From contig NZ_JADUCM010000004.1 in NCBI RefSeq assembly GCF_016009175.1, forward strand, positions 124,001 through 188,000: a stretch of DNA of 64,000 nt. The letters are read 5' to 3'. Shown here in pieces: positions 18,598 through 28,426 of the stretch. The DNA comes from Pseudomonas alkylphenolica. Lineage in GTDB: Bacteria; Pseudomonadota; Gammaproteobacteria; Pseudomonadales; Pseudomonadaceae. The notes beneath the pieces were generated by a model that was given only the letters and a program-made list of their open reading frames with translations, had not been told where the DNA came from and did no database searches. Each line of letters begins with the position of its first letter. The stretch's first letter is position 1. Both the position numbers and the translations under genes were made by a program.

Positions 18598-19992
18598 ATG
18601 GCTGTCTACAACTACGACGTAGTGGTGCTGGGTTCCGGCCCCGCGGGAGAAGGGGCGGCAATGAATGCTGCCAAAGCAGGACGCAAGGTGGCGATGGTCG
18701 ATAGCCGTCGCCAGGTCGGCGGCAACTGCACCCACCTGGGTACCATTCCGTCCAAGGCCCTGCGTCACTCGGTGCGCCAGATCATGCAGTTCAACACCAA
18801 CCCGATGTTCCGGGCCATTGGTGAGCCGCGCTGGTTCTCGTTCCCGGATGTACTGAAAAGTGCCGAGAAGGTCATCTCCAAGCAAGTCGCTTCGCGCACC
18901 GGCTACTACGCCCGTAACCGTGTCGACGTGTTCTTCGGCACCGGCAGCTTCGCCGACGAGCAGACCATCGAAGTGGTGTGCGCCAACGGTGTGGTTGAAA
19001 AGCTGGTGGCCAAGCACATCATCATCGCGACGGGGTCGCGCCCGTACCGTCCGGCCGACATCGATTTCCACCACCCGCGTATCTACGATAGCGACACCAT
19101 CCTGAGCCTGGGCCACACCCCGCGCAAACTCATCGTTTACGGTGCGGGTGTCATCGGTTGCGAATATGCCTCGATCTTCAGCGGTCTGGGTGTGCTGGTG
19201 GAACTGGTGGATAACCGTGGTCAGTTGTTGAGCTTCCTCGACTCGGAAATTTCCCAGGCGTTGAGTTACCACTTCAGCAACAACAACATCACTGTTCGCC
19301 ACAACGAAGAGTACGAGCGCGTTGAAGGCCTGGACAACGGTGTGATCCTGCACCTGAAGTCCGGCAAGAAGATCAAGGCCGACGCCTTGCTCTGGTGCAA
19401 CGGTCGTACTGGCAACACCGACAAGCTGGGGCTGGAAAACATCGGCATCAAGGTCAACAGCCGTGGCCAGATCGAGGTCGATGAAAACTATCGCACCCAC
19501 GTCCCGAACATCTATGGCGCCGGTGACGTCATTGGCTGGCCGAGCCTGGCCAGTGCCGCCCACGACCAGGGTCGTTCGGCCGCTGGCAGTATCGTCGACA
19601 ATGGCAGCTGGCGTTTCGTCAACGACGTGCCGACCGGCATCTACACCATTCCGGAGATCAGCTCGATCGGCAAGAACGAGCAGGAGCTGACCCAGGCCAA
19701 GGTGCCGTACGAAGTCGGCAAGGCGTTCTTCAAGGGCATGGCGCGAGCGCAGATTGCCGGTGAGCCGCAAGGCATGCTGAAGATTCTGTTCCACCGCGAG
19801 ACCCTGGAAATCCTCGGCGTGCACTGCTTCGGTTACCAGGCTTCGGAGATCGTTCACATCGGCCAGGCGATCATGGATCAGCCGGGTGAGCGCAATACGC
19901 TGAAGTACTTCGTCAACACTACCTTCAACTACCCGACCATGGCCGAAGCCTATCGGGTAGCGGCCTACGACGGCCTCAACCGGCTTTTTTGA
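18598..19992 (+). CDS. sthA: Soluble pyridine nucleotide transhydrogenase SthA
   Basis: 464-residue FAD flavoprotein that moves hydride between NADPH and NAD+ in the cytoplasm. The FAD site is [17 protein letters not shown] and the pyridine nucleotide site is [15 protein letters not shown]. The redox-disulfide segment reads [17 protein letters not shown]: only one cysteine remains, as expected for this transhydrogenase and unlike lipoamide or glutathione reductases. The C-terminal dimerisation domain is complete. The ATG follows AAAGGAG. Confidence 0.96.
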   Translation: MAVYNYDVVVLGSGPAGEGAAMNAAKAGRKVAMVDSRRQVGGNCTHLGTIPSKALRHSVRQIMQFNTNPMFRAIGEPRWFSFPDVLKSAEKVISKQVASRTGYYARNRVDVFFGTGSFADEQTIEVVCANGVVEKLVAKHIIIATGSRPYRPADIDFHHPRIYDSDTILSLGHTPRKLIVYGAGVIGCEYASIFSGLGVLVELVDNRGQLLSFLDSEISQALSYHFSNNNITVRHNEEYERVEGLDNGVILHLKSGKKIKADALLWCNGRTGNTDKLGLENIGIKVNSRGQIEVDENYRTHVPNIYGAGDVIGWPSLASAAHDQGRSAAGSIVDNGSWRFVNDVPTGIYTIPEISSIGKNEQELTQAKVPYEVGKAFFKGMARAQIAGEPQGMLKILFHRETLEILGVHCFGYQASEIVHIGQAIMDQPGERNTLKYFVNTTFNYPTMAEAYRVAAYDGLNRLF

Positions 19993-19998
19993 GCGGCT

Positions 19999-20023
19999 CC
20001 GGCCGGTGGCCTGAGCCGGCCGG
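19999..20023. terminator. GC-rich hairpin between convergent sthA and glpQ-like gene
   Basis: CCGGCCGG (19999–20006) and CCGGCCGG (20016–20023) form an 8-bp stem. There is no T-tract, so terminator function is only inferred from the convergent position. Confidence 0.4.
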
Positions 20024-20034
20024 GGAGACCGATT

Positions 20035-20757
20035 TCAGCGATTCTCGAGGGTGGCGCTGGCCAAACCGGGAAAGTCTGTAATCAGGCTGTCTACGCCGAA
20101 GTCGGCGAGCCTGCGCATCAGCGCCGGCTCGTTGACTGTCCACACCGACACGTGCAACCCCTGGCGCTGAGCCTTGATCAGGCGCTCCGGGGTGCACAGT
20201 GTCCAGTTCAACGCCAACAAATTGCAGCCATAGTTCTGGGCGACTTTCAGCGGGTCGAGCCAGGCGTATTCGGCTACCAGGCCGCGGGCGATGTCCGGTG
20301 TCAGTTCCAGCGCCGCACCCAGCACTTCCCGTGAACTCGAGGTGATGGTGACCTTGTCGAGCAGGCCGTACTGCTGCGCCATCTCACGAATGGCCAGGAC
20401 CGTAGTGGCGGCGCGGGTGCGCGAGGCACTCTTGACCTCCAGTTGCCAGTGATCGAAATCGCACTTCTCGAACAGTTCCTCAAGCCGTGGAATAGGGCAG
20501 GGCGTCAGCCAGCCCGGGCCACCTTTGCGTGCATCGTAGGTCACCAGTGCGGCGGCATCGTGCTCCACCACCTTGCCGCGCCGGCCGGTGGTGCGCTTGA
20601 GCGTAGGGTCGTGGATCACCATCAGCTCGTTGTCGGCTGACAGGTGCAGGTCCAGTTCGCAGCGACGCACGCCTTGCTTGAGGCAGTGCTGGAAGCTGGT
20701 CAGGGTGTTTTCGGGGGCTTCGCCCTTGGCGCCACGGTGGCCGTAAATCTGGGTCAC
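20035..20757 (-). CDS. Glycerophosphodiester phosphodiesterase (cytoplasmic type)
   Basis: 240-residue GDPD-family TIM barrel that hydrolyses glycerophosphodiesters to glycerol-3-phosphate and an alcohol. Catalytic and metal residues are present: IYGHRGAKGEAPENTLTSF (His, Arg, Glu), CELDLHLSADNELMVIHDPTLKRTT (Glu, Asp, His) and WQLEVKS. No signal peptide, so cytoplasmic (UgpQ-like) rather than periplasmic GlpQ. The start is GTG at 20757 with AAGGAAC upstream. It is convergent with sthA and is followed upstream by a PilZ-like gene on the same strand. Confidence 0.9.
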   Translation of the reverse strand: MTQIYGHRGAKGEAPENTLTSFQHCLKQGVRRCELDLHLSADNELMVIHDPTLKRTTGRRGKVVEHDAAALVTYDARKGGPGWLTPCPIPRLEELFEKCDFDHWQLEVKSASRTRAATTVLAIREMAQQYGLLDKVTITSSSREVLGAALELTPDIARGLVAEYAWLDPLKVAQNYGCNLLALNWTLCTPERLIKAQRQGLHVSVWTVNEPALMRRLADFGVDSLITDFPGLASATLENR

Positions 20758-20784
20758 GTTTGTTCCTTCAAGAAAGGGTGAGAC

Positions 20785-21372
20785 TCAAGGAGCGCTCGGG
20801 GTGTGCTGTTCCAGTGCCTGGCGTCGTTGTTGCGCCTGGCGTTGCAAGATATAGCGAGCCAGCAGTTGGCGCTGGGCATCGGTCATGTCGATGAACTCAC
20901 TGCCGATTTCATACAGGCCATCGGCCTGCTGGTCGCAATGGGTCACCCTGGCGCGCAGCAGCAGGCCCAGGGCCTGAGGCATCAGTACCATCTTCACCGC
21001 CACCCGGCTGCCAGCGGCAATGGGCTGTGCCTGGTTGAACTCGATGCCGCCTTCGGACAGCACCACCGGCTGCGGCGCGCTGAGCTGCCCGAGCAGGGTC
21101 TGGGCCACCACGGCGCTGAGCAGGTCGATGCGTTTGTTCTGTGCTTTGAGAAAGGCGGCCAGCACGCGATCCTTATCGCTGAGCTGGCGCAGCAGGTGTT
21201 GCGACTCGAACTCGCTCAGGTGCAATTCGCTGAGCAGGTTGAAAAGCGGTGAATCATCTTGCAACAAGTCACTGCCAAGGGCTTCGGCGGCGCTCAGCGG
21301 GCTAATTTCCAGTGCGATCCGATCCTCGATACGGTAGTATTCGCGGCGATCTTCTTCATCTAATGTCGACAT
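20785..21372 (-). CDS. PilZ-domain-like protein
   Basis: 195 residues. The N terminus has overlapping RxxxR motifs (RREYYRIEDR, Arg10/14/18), the first half of a c-di-GMP-binding PilZ signature. The second motif (D/N-x-S-x-x-G) is not clear: the corresponding strand reads CDQQADGLYEIGSEFIDM. It may bind c-di-GMP weakly or not at all. A helical middle part (HLSEFESQHLLRQLSDKDRVLAAFL) precedes the beta barrel. The C-terminal tail is Gln/Arg-rich. It is divergent from lolC and may share a transcript with the GDPD gene downstream. Confidence 0.75.
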   Translation of the reverse strand: MSTLDEEDRREYYRIEDRIALEISPLSAAEALGSDLLQDDSPLFNLLSELHLSEFESQHLLRQLSDKDRVLAAFLKAQNKRIDLLSAVVAQTLLGQLSAPQPVVLSEGGIEFNQAQPIAAGSRVAVKMVLMPQALGLLLRARVTHCDQQADGLYEIGSEFIDMTDAQRQLLARYILQRQAQQRRQALEQHTPSAP

Positions 21373-21466
21373 GGCGAACCCATGGTAGCGGCGGTGGTCT
21401 GAGTGTAAAGCTGCTATTCAAGCCCCGCCACAAGGACGTTCCTCTTTCATCCGAACAAGCCCCGAC

Positions 21467-22717
21467 ATGTTCAGACCTCTCTTCGTATTCATCGGTACGC
21501 GTTACACCCGTGCCAAGCGCCGTAACCATTTCGTCTCGTTCATTTCCCTGACCTCGATGATCGGCCTCGCCCTGGGCGTGGTGGTCATGATCGTGGTGTT
21601 GTCGGTAATGAACGGTTTTGACCATGAGATGCGCACCCGGGTATTGGGCATGGTGCCCCATGCCACGCTCGAAACCGGTCAGCCGCTCAACGACTGGCCA
21701 GCCCTTGCCAATCAAGTAAAGCAGAACCCCCGGGTTGTGGCGGTAGCGCCGTTCACCCAGATGCAGGGGCTGTTGACCCACGAGGGCAAGGTGCAGAAGG
21801 TGCTGCTCAACGGCATTGACCCCGCGCAGGAGCGGCAGGTGTCGATCATCGACAACTTCATCCGCGAAGGTAAGCTCGATGACCTGGCGCCGGGCGACTT
21901 CGGCATCATGATCGGTGACAAGGCCGCGGCCAAGCTGGGTGTGGGCATCGGCGACAAGCTGACCTTCGTCGCTCCCGAGGTAACGGTGACCCCCGCGGGC
22001 ATGTTCCCGCGCATGAAGCGCTTTACCGTGGTCGGCATCTTCCATGTCGGTGCCGGTGAGATCGACGGTTACCTGGGGCTGACCAACCTGTCGGACCTGT
22101 CGCGCCTGCACCGCTGGAAAGCCGATCAGGTCCAGGGCCTGCGCCTGAAGTTCGATGATTTGTTCCAGGCGCCGCGTGTGGCCTGGGATATCGCCCAGCA
22201 GCTGGGCGAGCGTGAATTCTATGCCCGCGACTGGACGCGCACGCACGGTAACCTGTACCAGGCGATCCGTATGGAAAAAGCCATGATCGGCCTGCTGCTG
22301 TTGCTGATCGTCGCGGTCGCGGCCTTCAACATCATTTCCACCCTGGTGATGGTGGTGAATGACAAGAAGGGCGATATCGCCATCCTGCGTACCCTGGGTG
22401 CCACACCCGGGCAGATCATGGCCATCTTCATGGTCCAAGGCACCGTGATCGGTGTGGTCGGTACGCTGATTGGCGGCGTGGTCGGCATTCTGGCGGCGCT
22501 CAATGTCAGCGCTGCCATCGCCGGGCTCGAAACCCTGATCGGACACAAGTTCCTCAATGCCGACGTCTACTTCATCGACTACCTGCCGTCCCAGGTCATG
22601 GCCGAAGACGTGTGGATGGTATGCGGTGCGGCATTGGTCCTGAGTTTCCTCGCCACCCTGTATCCGGCCTGGCGTGCGGCACGCACCCAGCCTGCGGAGG
22701 CGCTACGTTATGAGTGA
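21467..22717 (+). CDS. lolC: Lipoprotein-releasing ABC permease LolC
   Basis: 416-residue inner-membrane permease. LolCDE lifts mature lipoproteins from the inner membrane and passes them to LolA. Topology fits the family: one N-terminal membrane segment ([25 protein letters not shown]), a large periplasmic domain, and three C-terminal segments around [32 protein letters not shown]. It overlaps lolD by 8 nt. The closely similar LolE follows lolD; I call this one LolC from gene order. Confidence 0.93.
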   Translation: MFRPLFVFIGTRYTRAKRRNHFVSFISLTSMIGLALGVVVMIVVLSVMNGFDHEMRTRVLGMVPHATLETGQPLNDWPALANQVKQNPRVVAVAPFTQMQGLLTHEGKVQKVLLNGIDPAQERQVSIIDNFIREGKLDDLAPGDFGIMIGDKAAAKLGVGIGDKLTFVAPEVTVTPAGMFPRMKRFTVVGIFHVGAGEIDGYLGLTNLSDLSRLHRWKADQVQGLRLKFDDLFQAPRVAWDIAQQLGEREFYARDWTRTHGNLYQAIRMEKAMIGLLLLLIVAVAAFNIISTLVMVVNDKKGDIAILRTLGATPGQIMAIFMVQGTVIGVVGTLIGGVVGILAALNVSAAIAGLETLIGHKFLNADVYFIDYLPSQVMAEDVWMVCGAALVLSFLATLYPAWRAARTQPAEALRYE

Positions 22718-23408
22718 GTTGGGCATGAGTGATAAAGCAGTGCTGAGTTGCCGCAACCTGGGCAAGTCCTACGAGGAAGGCCCGGAGAAGGTTCAGGTGT
22801 TGTCCGGCCTGCAGCTGGAGCTGCATCCCGGTGAGCGGGTGGCTATCGTCGGCAGTTCGGGTTCGGGCAAGAGCACCTTGCTCAACCTGCTCGGCGGCCT
22901 TGATACCCCGAGCGAGGGCAGCGTCTGGTTGGCTGGTGAGGAGCTGTCGGCCCTGGGCGAGCGGGCCCGCGGCCTGCTGCGTAACCGTGCGCTGGGTTTC
23001 GTGTACCAGTTCCACCACCTGCTGCCGGAGTTCACTGCTCTGGAGAACGTGTGCATGCCGTTGTTGATCGGACGCACCGCCATCCCCAACGCCCGCGAGC
23101 GGGCCGCGGCGCTGCTCAAGCGCGTGGGGTTGGGTCATCGTCTGAATCACAAGCCGGCGGAGCTGTCCGGTGGCGAGCGCCAGCGTGTCGCCATCGCCCG
23201 GGCCCTGGTCAACCGTCCGGGACTGGTAATGCTCGACGAGCCGACCGGCAACCTGGACCATCACACGGCCCAGGGCATTCAGGACCTGATGCAGGAATTG
23301 AGCAGTTCGTCGCAGACGGCGTTCCTGGTGGTTACCCATGACCTTAACCTGGCGCGGCAGATGGACCGTGTGCTGCGTCTGGAAGACGGGCACCTGGTAG
23401 CGATCTGA
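22710..23408 (+). CDS. lolD: Lipoprotein-releasing ABC ATPase LolD
   Basis: 232-residue ATPase driving lipoprotein release. Walker A is [18 protein letters not shown], the Q-loop region is [12 protein letters not shown], the signature is [15 protein letters not shown], and Walker B is [12 protein letters not shown]. The ATG at 22710 overlaps the lolC stop; an alternative in-frame ATG at 22725 would give a 5-residue shorter protein. Confidence 0.94.
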   Translation: MSELGMSDKAVLSCRNLGKSYEEGPEKVQVLSGLQLELHPGERVAIVGSSGSGKSTLLNLLGGLDTPSEGSVWLAGEELSALGERARGLLRNRALGFVYQFHHLLPEFTALENVCMPLLIGRTAIPNARERAAALLKRVGLGHRLNHKPAELSGGERQRVAIARALVNRPGLVMLDEPTGNLDHHTAQGIQDLMQELSSSSQTAFLVVTHDLNLARQMDRVLRLEDGHLVAI

Positions 23409-23480
23409 CCTGGCCGTACAGGGTGCCCGTGGCCATTGCCGGGCAGCCTGTTCCTTTTATTTACCTGGGTGCTTCCGTTC

Positions 23481-24725
23481 ATGTTCAGACCCTTGTCTAT
23501 ATTCATCGGCGCGCGCTACACCCGCGCCAAGCGCCGCAACCATTTCATCTCGTTCATTTCCATGACCTCGATGATCGGCCTGTCGTTGGGCGTGCTGGCA
23601 ATGATCGTGGTGTTGTCGGTGATGAACGGCTTCCAGCGCGAAATGAGCGCGCGGATCCTTGGCATGGTGCCGCATGCGAGCATCCTCGGTGTGCAACCGC
23701 TGGATGACTGGAAACCCGTGGCCGATGCGGCACTGAAAAATCCGCAGGTGATTGGCGTTGCGCCGTTGACCGAGATGGAAGGCATGCTTTCCTACAAAGG
23801 TGCGATGCAGCCGATCCAAGTCAGCGGGATTGATCCGGCCCAGGAAGGCAAGGTGTCGATCGTCGGTCAGCACATTGTCCAGGGCAGTCTGCAGGGGCTG
23901 GAGCCGGGCGAGTACGGCGTGGTGATCGGCGAAATCACTGCCCGGCGTTTTCGCCTGAATGTCGGTGACAAGCTGACCCTGATCGTACCGGAAGTGAGCA
24001 GCGCGCCGGGCGGCATCACCCCGCGCATGCAGCGTCTGAATGTGGTCGGGGTGTTCAAGGTGGGTGCCGAACTCGACGGTTCCATGGCCTACATCCACAT
24101 GGCCGACGCCGCGCAGATGCAGCGCTGGCAGCCCAATCAGGTTCAGGGCGTGCGCCTGAAGCTCAAGGATCTGTACGCCGCCCCTCAGGTGTCCAAGGCG
24201 ATTGCCGGACAACTGGGCGAGGCGTATCGCGCAGATGACTGGTCGCACACCCAGGGCAGCCTGTTCAGCGCGATGAAGATGGAAAAGACCATGATCGGTC
24301 TGTTGCTGCTGATGATCATCGCCGTGGCGGCGTTCAACATCATCGCCACCTTGATCATGGTGGTGAACGACAAGGGCGCGGACATCGCCATCTTGCGCAC
24401 CATCGGCGCAACGCCTGCGCAGATCATGGGCACCTTTATGGTTCAGGGCACACTGATCGGCATCGTCGGCACGTTGATCGGCGGGGTACTCGGGGTGATT
24501 GCGGCGCTTAATGTCAGTCAGATCGTCGGCTGGCTGGAACGTGTCAGCGGGCAACACATCTTTACCTCCGATGTGTATTTCATCAGCAGCCTGCCATCGG
24601 AGCTGCAGTGGGGCGATGTGGCGCTGATCTGCAGTGCCGGCCTGGTGATGAGTTTTCTCGCGACGCTGTACCCGGCATATCGGGCATCGCAAGTCGAGCC
24701 GGCGTACGCATTGCGTTACGAGTGA
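23481..24725 (+). CDS. lolE: Lipoprotein-releasing ABC permease LolE
   Basis: 414-residue paralogue of LolC with the same topology: an N-terminal segment [23 protein letters not shown], a periplasmic domain, and three C-terminal membrane segments near [31 protein letters not shown]. It begins [22 protein letters not shown], almost identical to the LolC start, showing origin by duplication. The ATG at 23481 is chosen on this match; a longer in-frame start at 23436 is less likely. Last gene of lolCDE. Confidence 0.93.
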   Translation: MFRPLSIFIGARYTRAKRRNHFISFISMTSMIGLSLGVLAMIVVLSVMNGFQREMSARILGMVPHASILGVQPLDDWKPVADAALKNPQVIGVAPLTEMEGMLSYKGAMQPIQVSGIDPAQEGKVSIVGQHIVQGSLQGLEPGEYGVVIGEITARRFRLNVGDKLTLIVPEVSSAPGGITPRMQRLNVVGVFKVGAELDGSMAYIHMADAAQMQRWQPNQVQGVRLKLKDLYAAPQVSKAIAGQLGEAYRADDWSHTQGSLFSAMKMEKTMIGLLLLMIIAVAAFNIIATLIMVVNDKGADIAILRTIGATPAQIMGTFMVQGTLIGIVGTLIGGVLGVIAALNVSQIVGWLERVSGQHIFTSDVYFISSLPSELQWGDVALICSAGLVMSFLATLYPAYRASQVEPAYALRYE

Positions 24726-24733
24726 CCACTGTT

Positions 24734-24779
24734 GCGAGCGCTTTGCGCTCGATCGCAGGCTTCGCCAGCGCCTACAAGG
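24734..24779. repeat. Single REP element plus hairpin
   Basis: Hairpin GAGCG-CTTTG-CGCTC (24736–24750) is followed by TCGCAGGCTTCGCCAGCGCC…ACAAGG, a REP of the same family as the first arm at 9265. It lies between convergent lolE and the sensor kinase and could serve as a terminator. Confidence 0.65.
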
Positions 24780-24794
24780 CTTGTGTGGAGCCGG

Positions 24795-26150
24795 CTACAC
24801 CGCTGGCAAATCGATCACAAAGCGCGTCCATCCCGCCGTCGATTCGGCGCGGATGGAGCCACCATGGGCCTGGACGATCGAACGGGTAATTGCCAATCCC
24901 AAGCCCGCATGTTCGCTGCTGCCTTCACGGCGTGCAGGGTCGGCCCGGTAAAAACGGTCGAACAGCCGCGGTAGCAATGCCGGGTCAATCGGCTCGCCGG
25001 TGTTGGCCACCTGCAGGCGCACCTGCTCGGCGTGCACTTCGATACTGACGCGAATTTCTCCCTGTGCCGGGGTAAAGCGCAAGGCGTTGTCCAGCAGGTT
25101 GGACAGGGCCCGGCGCAGCATGTGGCGGTCACCTTCGAGGCGCCCTTGACCCTCCCGGTGCAGTGCCACACCGGCCTCTTCAGCCAGCGGTGCGTAGTAC
25201 TCCAGCAGGGCATCAGCCTCTTCGGCAAGCGTCAGGTGCTGGCGGCTGGGCATCAGCAGACCGTGGTCGGCCTTGGCCAGATAGAGCATGTCGTTGACCA
25301 GTTGAGCCATCCACTGCAGTTCCTCAAGGTTACTGTGCAAGGCTTCGCGGTATTCCTCCAGTTCACGTGGGCGGGTGAGGGTGACCTGTGTGTGGGTCAG
25401 CAGGTTCGACAGAGGAGTACGCAGTTCATGCGCGATATCGGCGGAGAACGCCGACAGGCGCTGAAAGGCATCATCCAGCCGCTCCAGCATGGCGTTGACG
25501 GTTTGCGCCAGTTCAGCCAGCTCCACCGGCATCTGCCCCTCGGGCAAGCGGGTGGTCAACGAGCGCGCCGATACTTTTGACGCCACTTCACCCATCTGGC
25601 GCAAGGGGCGCAGGCCACTTCGCGCGGCCCAGGCGCCTAGCAGGGCAGTGGCCAGGGCCGAGAGGCCGACCGTCAGCCAGATCAGCTGCTGCATGCGCTG
25701 GAGAAAATGCTGGTGGTGGGTGATGTCGAGAAACAGCGTCAGTTGCGCCGATTGCGGCTCGCCATCGGCGAGATTCACGCTCAGGCTGCGGTAAGCGCTA
25801 CTGCTGCTATGCAAGGTGCTCAGACCAGGCGCCTGGGGGGAGTCCGGCAGGTTGGCCTGACTGTCGAACCACACCTGGCCGTTACTGCCGCGAATTCGCA
25901 CCGCGAGGTCGGCCTGATGGCTCAACTCGCTTTGCAAGGCGGACAGGCGCGTGGCGAGCCCGGCGGGGTCATGCACACCGTCGAGGATCTGGCGCAGCAC
26001 TGACAGGCGGCTTTCAAGCAGTTGCTGGTCAAGTTCGATGAAGTGATGCTGGCTGGCGCGGCTGAACAGCACGCCGGCTGTCAGCGATACCGCTGCGGTG
26101 CAGGCGGCGAACAGCAGGGCCAGGCGGCTGCTCAGGGACAGTCGGCGCAT
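24795..26150 (-). CDS. Heavy-metal-type sensor histidine kinase (CopS/CusS-like)
   Basis: 451 residues. N-terminal membrane segment (LALLFAACTAAVSLTAGVLFS), a periplasmic sensor loop of ~130 residues, a second membrane segment (LIWLTVGLSALATALLGAWAA), HAMP, then the kinase core: H-box FSADIAHELRTPLSNLL, N-box NLLDNALRF, and G-box HAGLGLAITRSIVQAHGGS. It resembles the copper/silver sensors that activate efflux or sequestration genes. The ATG overlaps the regulator's stop by 1 nt (TGATG), so translation is coupled. Metal specificity is inferred from the divergent cupredoxin and the copper-type box. Confidence 0.88.
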   Translation of the reverse strand: MRRLSLSSRLALLFAACTAAVSLTAGVLFSRASQHHFIELDQQLLESRLSVLRQILDGVHDPAGLATRLSALQSELSHQADLAVRIRGSNGQVWFDSQANLPDSPQAPGLSTLHSSSSAYRSLSVNLADGEPQSAQLTLFLDITHHQHFLQRMQQLIWLTVGLSALATALLGAWAARSGLRPLRQMGEVASKVSARSLTTRLPEGQMPVELAELAQTVNAMLERLDDAFQRLSAFSADIAHELRTPLSNLLTHTQVTLTRPRELEEYREALHSNLEELQWMAQLVNDMLYLAKADHGLLMPSRQHLTLAEEADALLEYYAPLAEEAGVALHREGQGRLEGDRHMLRRALSNLLDNALRFTPAQGEIRVSIEVHAEQVRLQVANTGEPIDPALLPRLFDRFYRADPARREGSSEHAGLGLAITRSIVQAHGGSIRAESTAGWTRFVIDLPAV

Positions 26151-26830
26151 CAGGCCAGCCGCTCTTCAAGGACATAACCCATGCCGCGCACGGTATGGAT
26201 CAGCTTGTGTTCGTGGCTGTCGTCGATTTTCAGGCGCAGGCGGCGGATCGCCACTTCGATGACGTTGGTGTCACTGTCGAAGTTCATGTCCCAGACCTGG
26301 GAGGCAATCAGCGATTTGGGCAGGACTTCGCCCTGGCGGCGCAACAGCAGTTCAAGCAAGGCAAATTCCTTGGCGGTCAGGTCAATGCGCTGGCCGCTGC
26401 GCTCGACCCGGCGGCGAATCAGGTCCAGGCGCAGGTCGGCAAGGCCCAGGCTGGTTTCCTGGGTCGGGCTGCAGCCCCGGCGCAGCAGGCTGCGCACCCG
26501 TGCCAGCAGCTCGGAAAAGGCAAAGGGTTTGACCAGGTAATCATCGGCGCCCAGTTCCAGGCCGTGCACGCGGTCTTCCACGGCATCGCGGGCAGTCAGG
26601 AACAGGACCGGCACTTCGTTACCCGAGGCGCGCACCGCCTGGAGGATTTGCCAGCCATCGCGCCCTGGCAGCATCACATCGAGGATCAGCAGGTCGTGGT
26701 CGCCCGTCAGGGCCAGGTGCTGGCCGGTATTGCCGTCGGCGGCAAGCTCGGTGGCAAAGCCTGCTTCACTGAGGCCCTGGCACAGGTACTGGCCGGTCTT
26801 GGTCTGGTCTTCGACGATCAACAGTTTCAT
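26150..26830 (-). CDS. OmpR-family response regulator (CopR/CusR-like)
   Basis: 226 residues. Receiver domain [16 protein letters not shown] with the phospho-acceptor Asp in [14 protein letters not shown], followed by a winged-helix DNA-binding domain ([49 protein letters not shown]). The tail [13 protein letters not shown] is typical of the heavy-metal regulators. The ATG at 26830 is the natural receiver start. It probably binds the box at 26895–26910, controlling itself and the cupredoxin. Confidence 0.9.
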   Translation of the reverse strand: MKLLIVEDQTKTGQYLCQGLSEAGFATELAADGNTGQHLALTGDHDLLILDVMLPGRDGWQILQAVRASGNEVPVLFLTARDAVEDRVHGLELGADDYLVKPFAFSELLARVRSLLRRGCSPTQETSLGLADLRLDLIRRRVERSGQRIDLTAKEFALLELLLRRQGEVLPKSLIASQVWDMNFDSDTNVIEVAIRRLRLKIDDSHEHKLIHTVRGMGYVLEERLA

Positions 26831-26894
26831 CGGCTGGCTCTTGGAGATGGATTGCCGGTTGGTTATACCGTGCTGCACGTGGCGGGTGGCCAAG

Positions 26895-26910
26895 CTGACA
26901 AAGTTGTAAT
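26895..26910. promoter_or_regulatory. Copper-type (CopR/CusR) operator
   Basis: CTGACAAAGTTGTAAT is close to the known box for CusR/PcoR/CopR (TGACAA…TTGTCAT). It lies between the divergent regulator and cupredoxin starts. A second TTGTCA half site is at 26915–26920. Confidence 0.65.
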
Positions 26911-26986
26911 CTTTTTGTCAGGTAGCTGCCAGCGCCGGTTTTCTACAGTGAAGCCTGATTCGTCGCAACCCTGGAGTGGGCCTGAC

Positions 26987-27481
26987 ATGAAACACCTTAT
27001 TTTCGCCGGCGCCCTGGCGCTGTTCAGCCTGCCCGCACTGGCGTCACCGGCGCATTCCTATGCCTTTGGCGCACCCGCACTGGCGAGCCAGGCCGATCGC
27101 ACTGTAGAAATCGTCATGGGCGACATGTACTACGCGCCGCGCAGCCTGCAGGTCAAGGCCGGGGAGACGGTGCGTTTCGTGCTGGTCAACAAGGGTGCGG
27201 TGATGCATGAGTTCAGCCTCGGTGATGCGGTCATGCATGCCCGGCATCAACAGGAAATGCTCGCCATGCAGGGGCAGATGGACCACGCTGCCATGGGGCA
27301 CGGCACTATGCAGCATGGCGCCAGCATGAAGCATGACGATCCCAATACGGTGATGGTCGCGCCCGGCCAACGTGGCGAGCTGACCTGGACCTTCACCCAG
27401 ACGACCCCGATCGAGTTCGCCTGCAACGTGCCAGGTCACTACCAGGCCGGCATGGTCGGCAAGCTGACCATCGACCAATAA
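26987..27481 (+). CDS. Periplasmic cupredoxin-domain protein (CopI-like)
   Basis: 164 residues with a signal peptide (MKHLIFAGALALFSLPALA). The mature part is a plastocyanin/azurin fold: MGDMYYAPRSLQVKAGETVRFVLVNKG, first copper ligand His in VMHEFSLG, and the Cys-His-Met set in CNVPGHYQAGM. Between them is a Met/His-rich loop (HARHQQEMLAMQGQMDH, then GHGTMQHGASMKHD) typical of copper-handling periplasmic proteins. Divergent from the two-component genes across a copper-type operator, suggesting copper-induced expression. Confidence 0.88.
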   Translation: MKHLIFAGALALFSLPALASPAHSYAFGAPALASQADRTVEIVMGDMYYAPRSLQVKAGETVRFVLVNKGAVMHEFSLGDAVMHARHQQEMLAMQGQMDHAAMGHGTMQHGASMKHDDPNTVMVAPGQRGELTWTFTQTTPIEFACNVPGHYQAGMVGKLTIDQ

Positions 27482-27549
27482 CAGCCGATTACCCAACGCA
27501 TGGCACAAACCCGATAAACTAGGCGTATTTCGTCCTTCAGGTTTGAGCC

Positions 27550-28380
27550 ATGCATCCCGCCGCCGAACATTCTCCGCTGGGCAAGTCCAGCGAATACATC
27601 GCCACCTACACGCCTTCGCTGCTGTTCCCCATCCCCCGTGCGGCCAAATGGGCCGAGCTGGGTGTCACTGCCCAGACCCTGCCGTGGCAAGGGGTGGACT
27701 TCTGGAACTGCTTCGAGCTGTCCTGGTTGCTGCCGTCGGGCAAGCCGGTGGTGGCTATCGGTGAGTTCGCGATTCCGGCTGATTCGCCCAACATCATCGA
27801 GTCCAAGTCGTTCAAGCTGTACTTGAACTCGCTGAACCAGACTGCGTTCGAGTCGCCCGCAGCCCTGCAGGCCTGCCTGGAAAAAGACCTGTCTGCTGCG
27901 GCCGGCAAGCCGGTGGCCGTGCAGATCCGCAGCCTGGCCGATGTTGAAGGGCAGGGCGTAGTGGCCTTGCCGGGTGTGTGCATCGATGATCTGGATGTCA
28001 GCATCAGCAATTACGAACAGCCACAGCCGGAGTTGCTGCAGTGCGACAGCAGCCGCCTCGTTGAAGAAACCCTGCACAGCCACTTGCTCAAATCCAACTG
28101 CCCGGTTACCGGTCAGCCGGACTGGGGCAGTGTGACGGTGCATTATCGCGGCGCGGCGCTGGATCATGCCAGCCTGCTGACCTACCTGATCAGCTTCCGT
28201 CAGCATGCCGATTTCCATGAGCAGTGCGTGGAACGTATTTACCTGGACCTCAAGCGCCTGCTGAACCCTGAGTTCCTGACCGTCTATGCCCGTTACGTGC
28301 GCCGCGGCGGGCTGGATATCAACCCGTACCGCAGTACCGAAACCGTGACATTGCCGAACCTGCGCCTGGTGCGCCAGTAA
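27550..28380 (+). CDS. queF: NADPH-dependent 7-cyano-7-deazaguanine reductase QueF (type II)
   Basis: 276 residues, the long bimodular type II QueF. It reduces preQ0 to preQ1 in queuosine synthesis. The NADPH segment [15 protein letters not shown] is in the N-terminal half and the catalytic Cys184 is in [12 protein letters not shown], with the conserved Asp seven residues later. A strong terminator follows. No preQ1 riboswitch is recognisable in the short leader. Confidence 0.95.
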   Translation: MHPAAEHSPLGKSSEYIATYTPSLLFPIPRAAKWAELGVTAQTLPWQGVDFWNCFELSWLLPSGKPVVAIGEFAIPADSPNIIESKSFKLYLNSLNQTAFESPAALQACLEKDLSAAAGKPVAVQIRSLADVEGQGVVALPGVCIDDLDVSISNYEQPQPELLQCDSSRLVEETLHSHLLKSNCPVTGQPDWGSVTVHYRGAALDHASLLTYLISFRQHADFHEQCVERIYLDLKRLLNPEFLTVYARYVRRGGLDINPYRSTETVTLPNLRLVRQ

Positions 28381-28383
28381 CTG

Positions 28384-28413
28384 AAAAGCCCCGTTCGAAG
28401 ACGGGGCTTTTTT
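28384..28413 (+). terminator. Rho-independent terminator after queF
   Basis: AAAAGCCCCGT / ACGGGGCTTTT stem with a 6-nt loop and T tail, 3 nt after the queF stop. It also faces the convergent DUF4404 gene. Confidence 0.92.
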
Positions 28414-28426
28414 ATCCTGTCGGGGT

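Noticed and set aside
15762..20000. Long minus-strand open frames opposite gap and sthA
   Set aside because: Antisense shadows of genes with intact catalytic motifs; compositionally odd (His/Val/Asp-rich) and without ribosome sites.
21356..24692. Long minus-strand open frames opposite lolC and lolE (396 and 411 codons)
   Set aside because: His/Gln/Asp-rich antisense shadows; the similarity between them only reflects the lolC–lolE duplication.
26195..26986. Upstream extension of the cupredoxin frame (to 428 codons)
   Set aside because: The extension is antisense to the response regulator and crosses the copper operator; the signal peptide start at 26987 is clear.
27482..27549. preQ1 riboswitch before queF
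   Set aside because: The gap between the cupredoxin and queF is only 68 bp, and no aptamer-like stem-loop with the A-rich tail was recognised.
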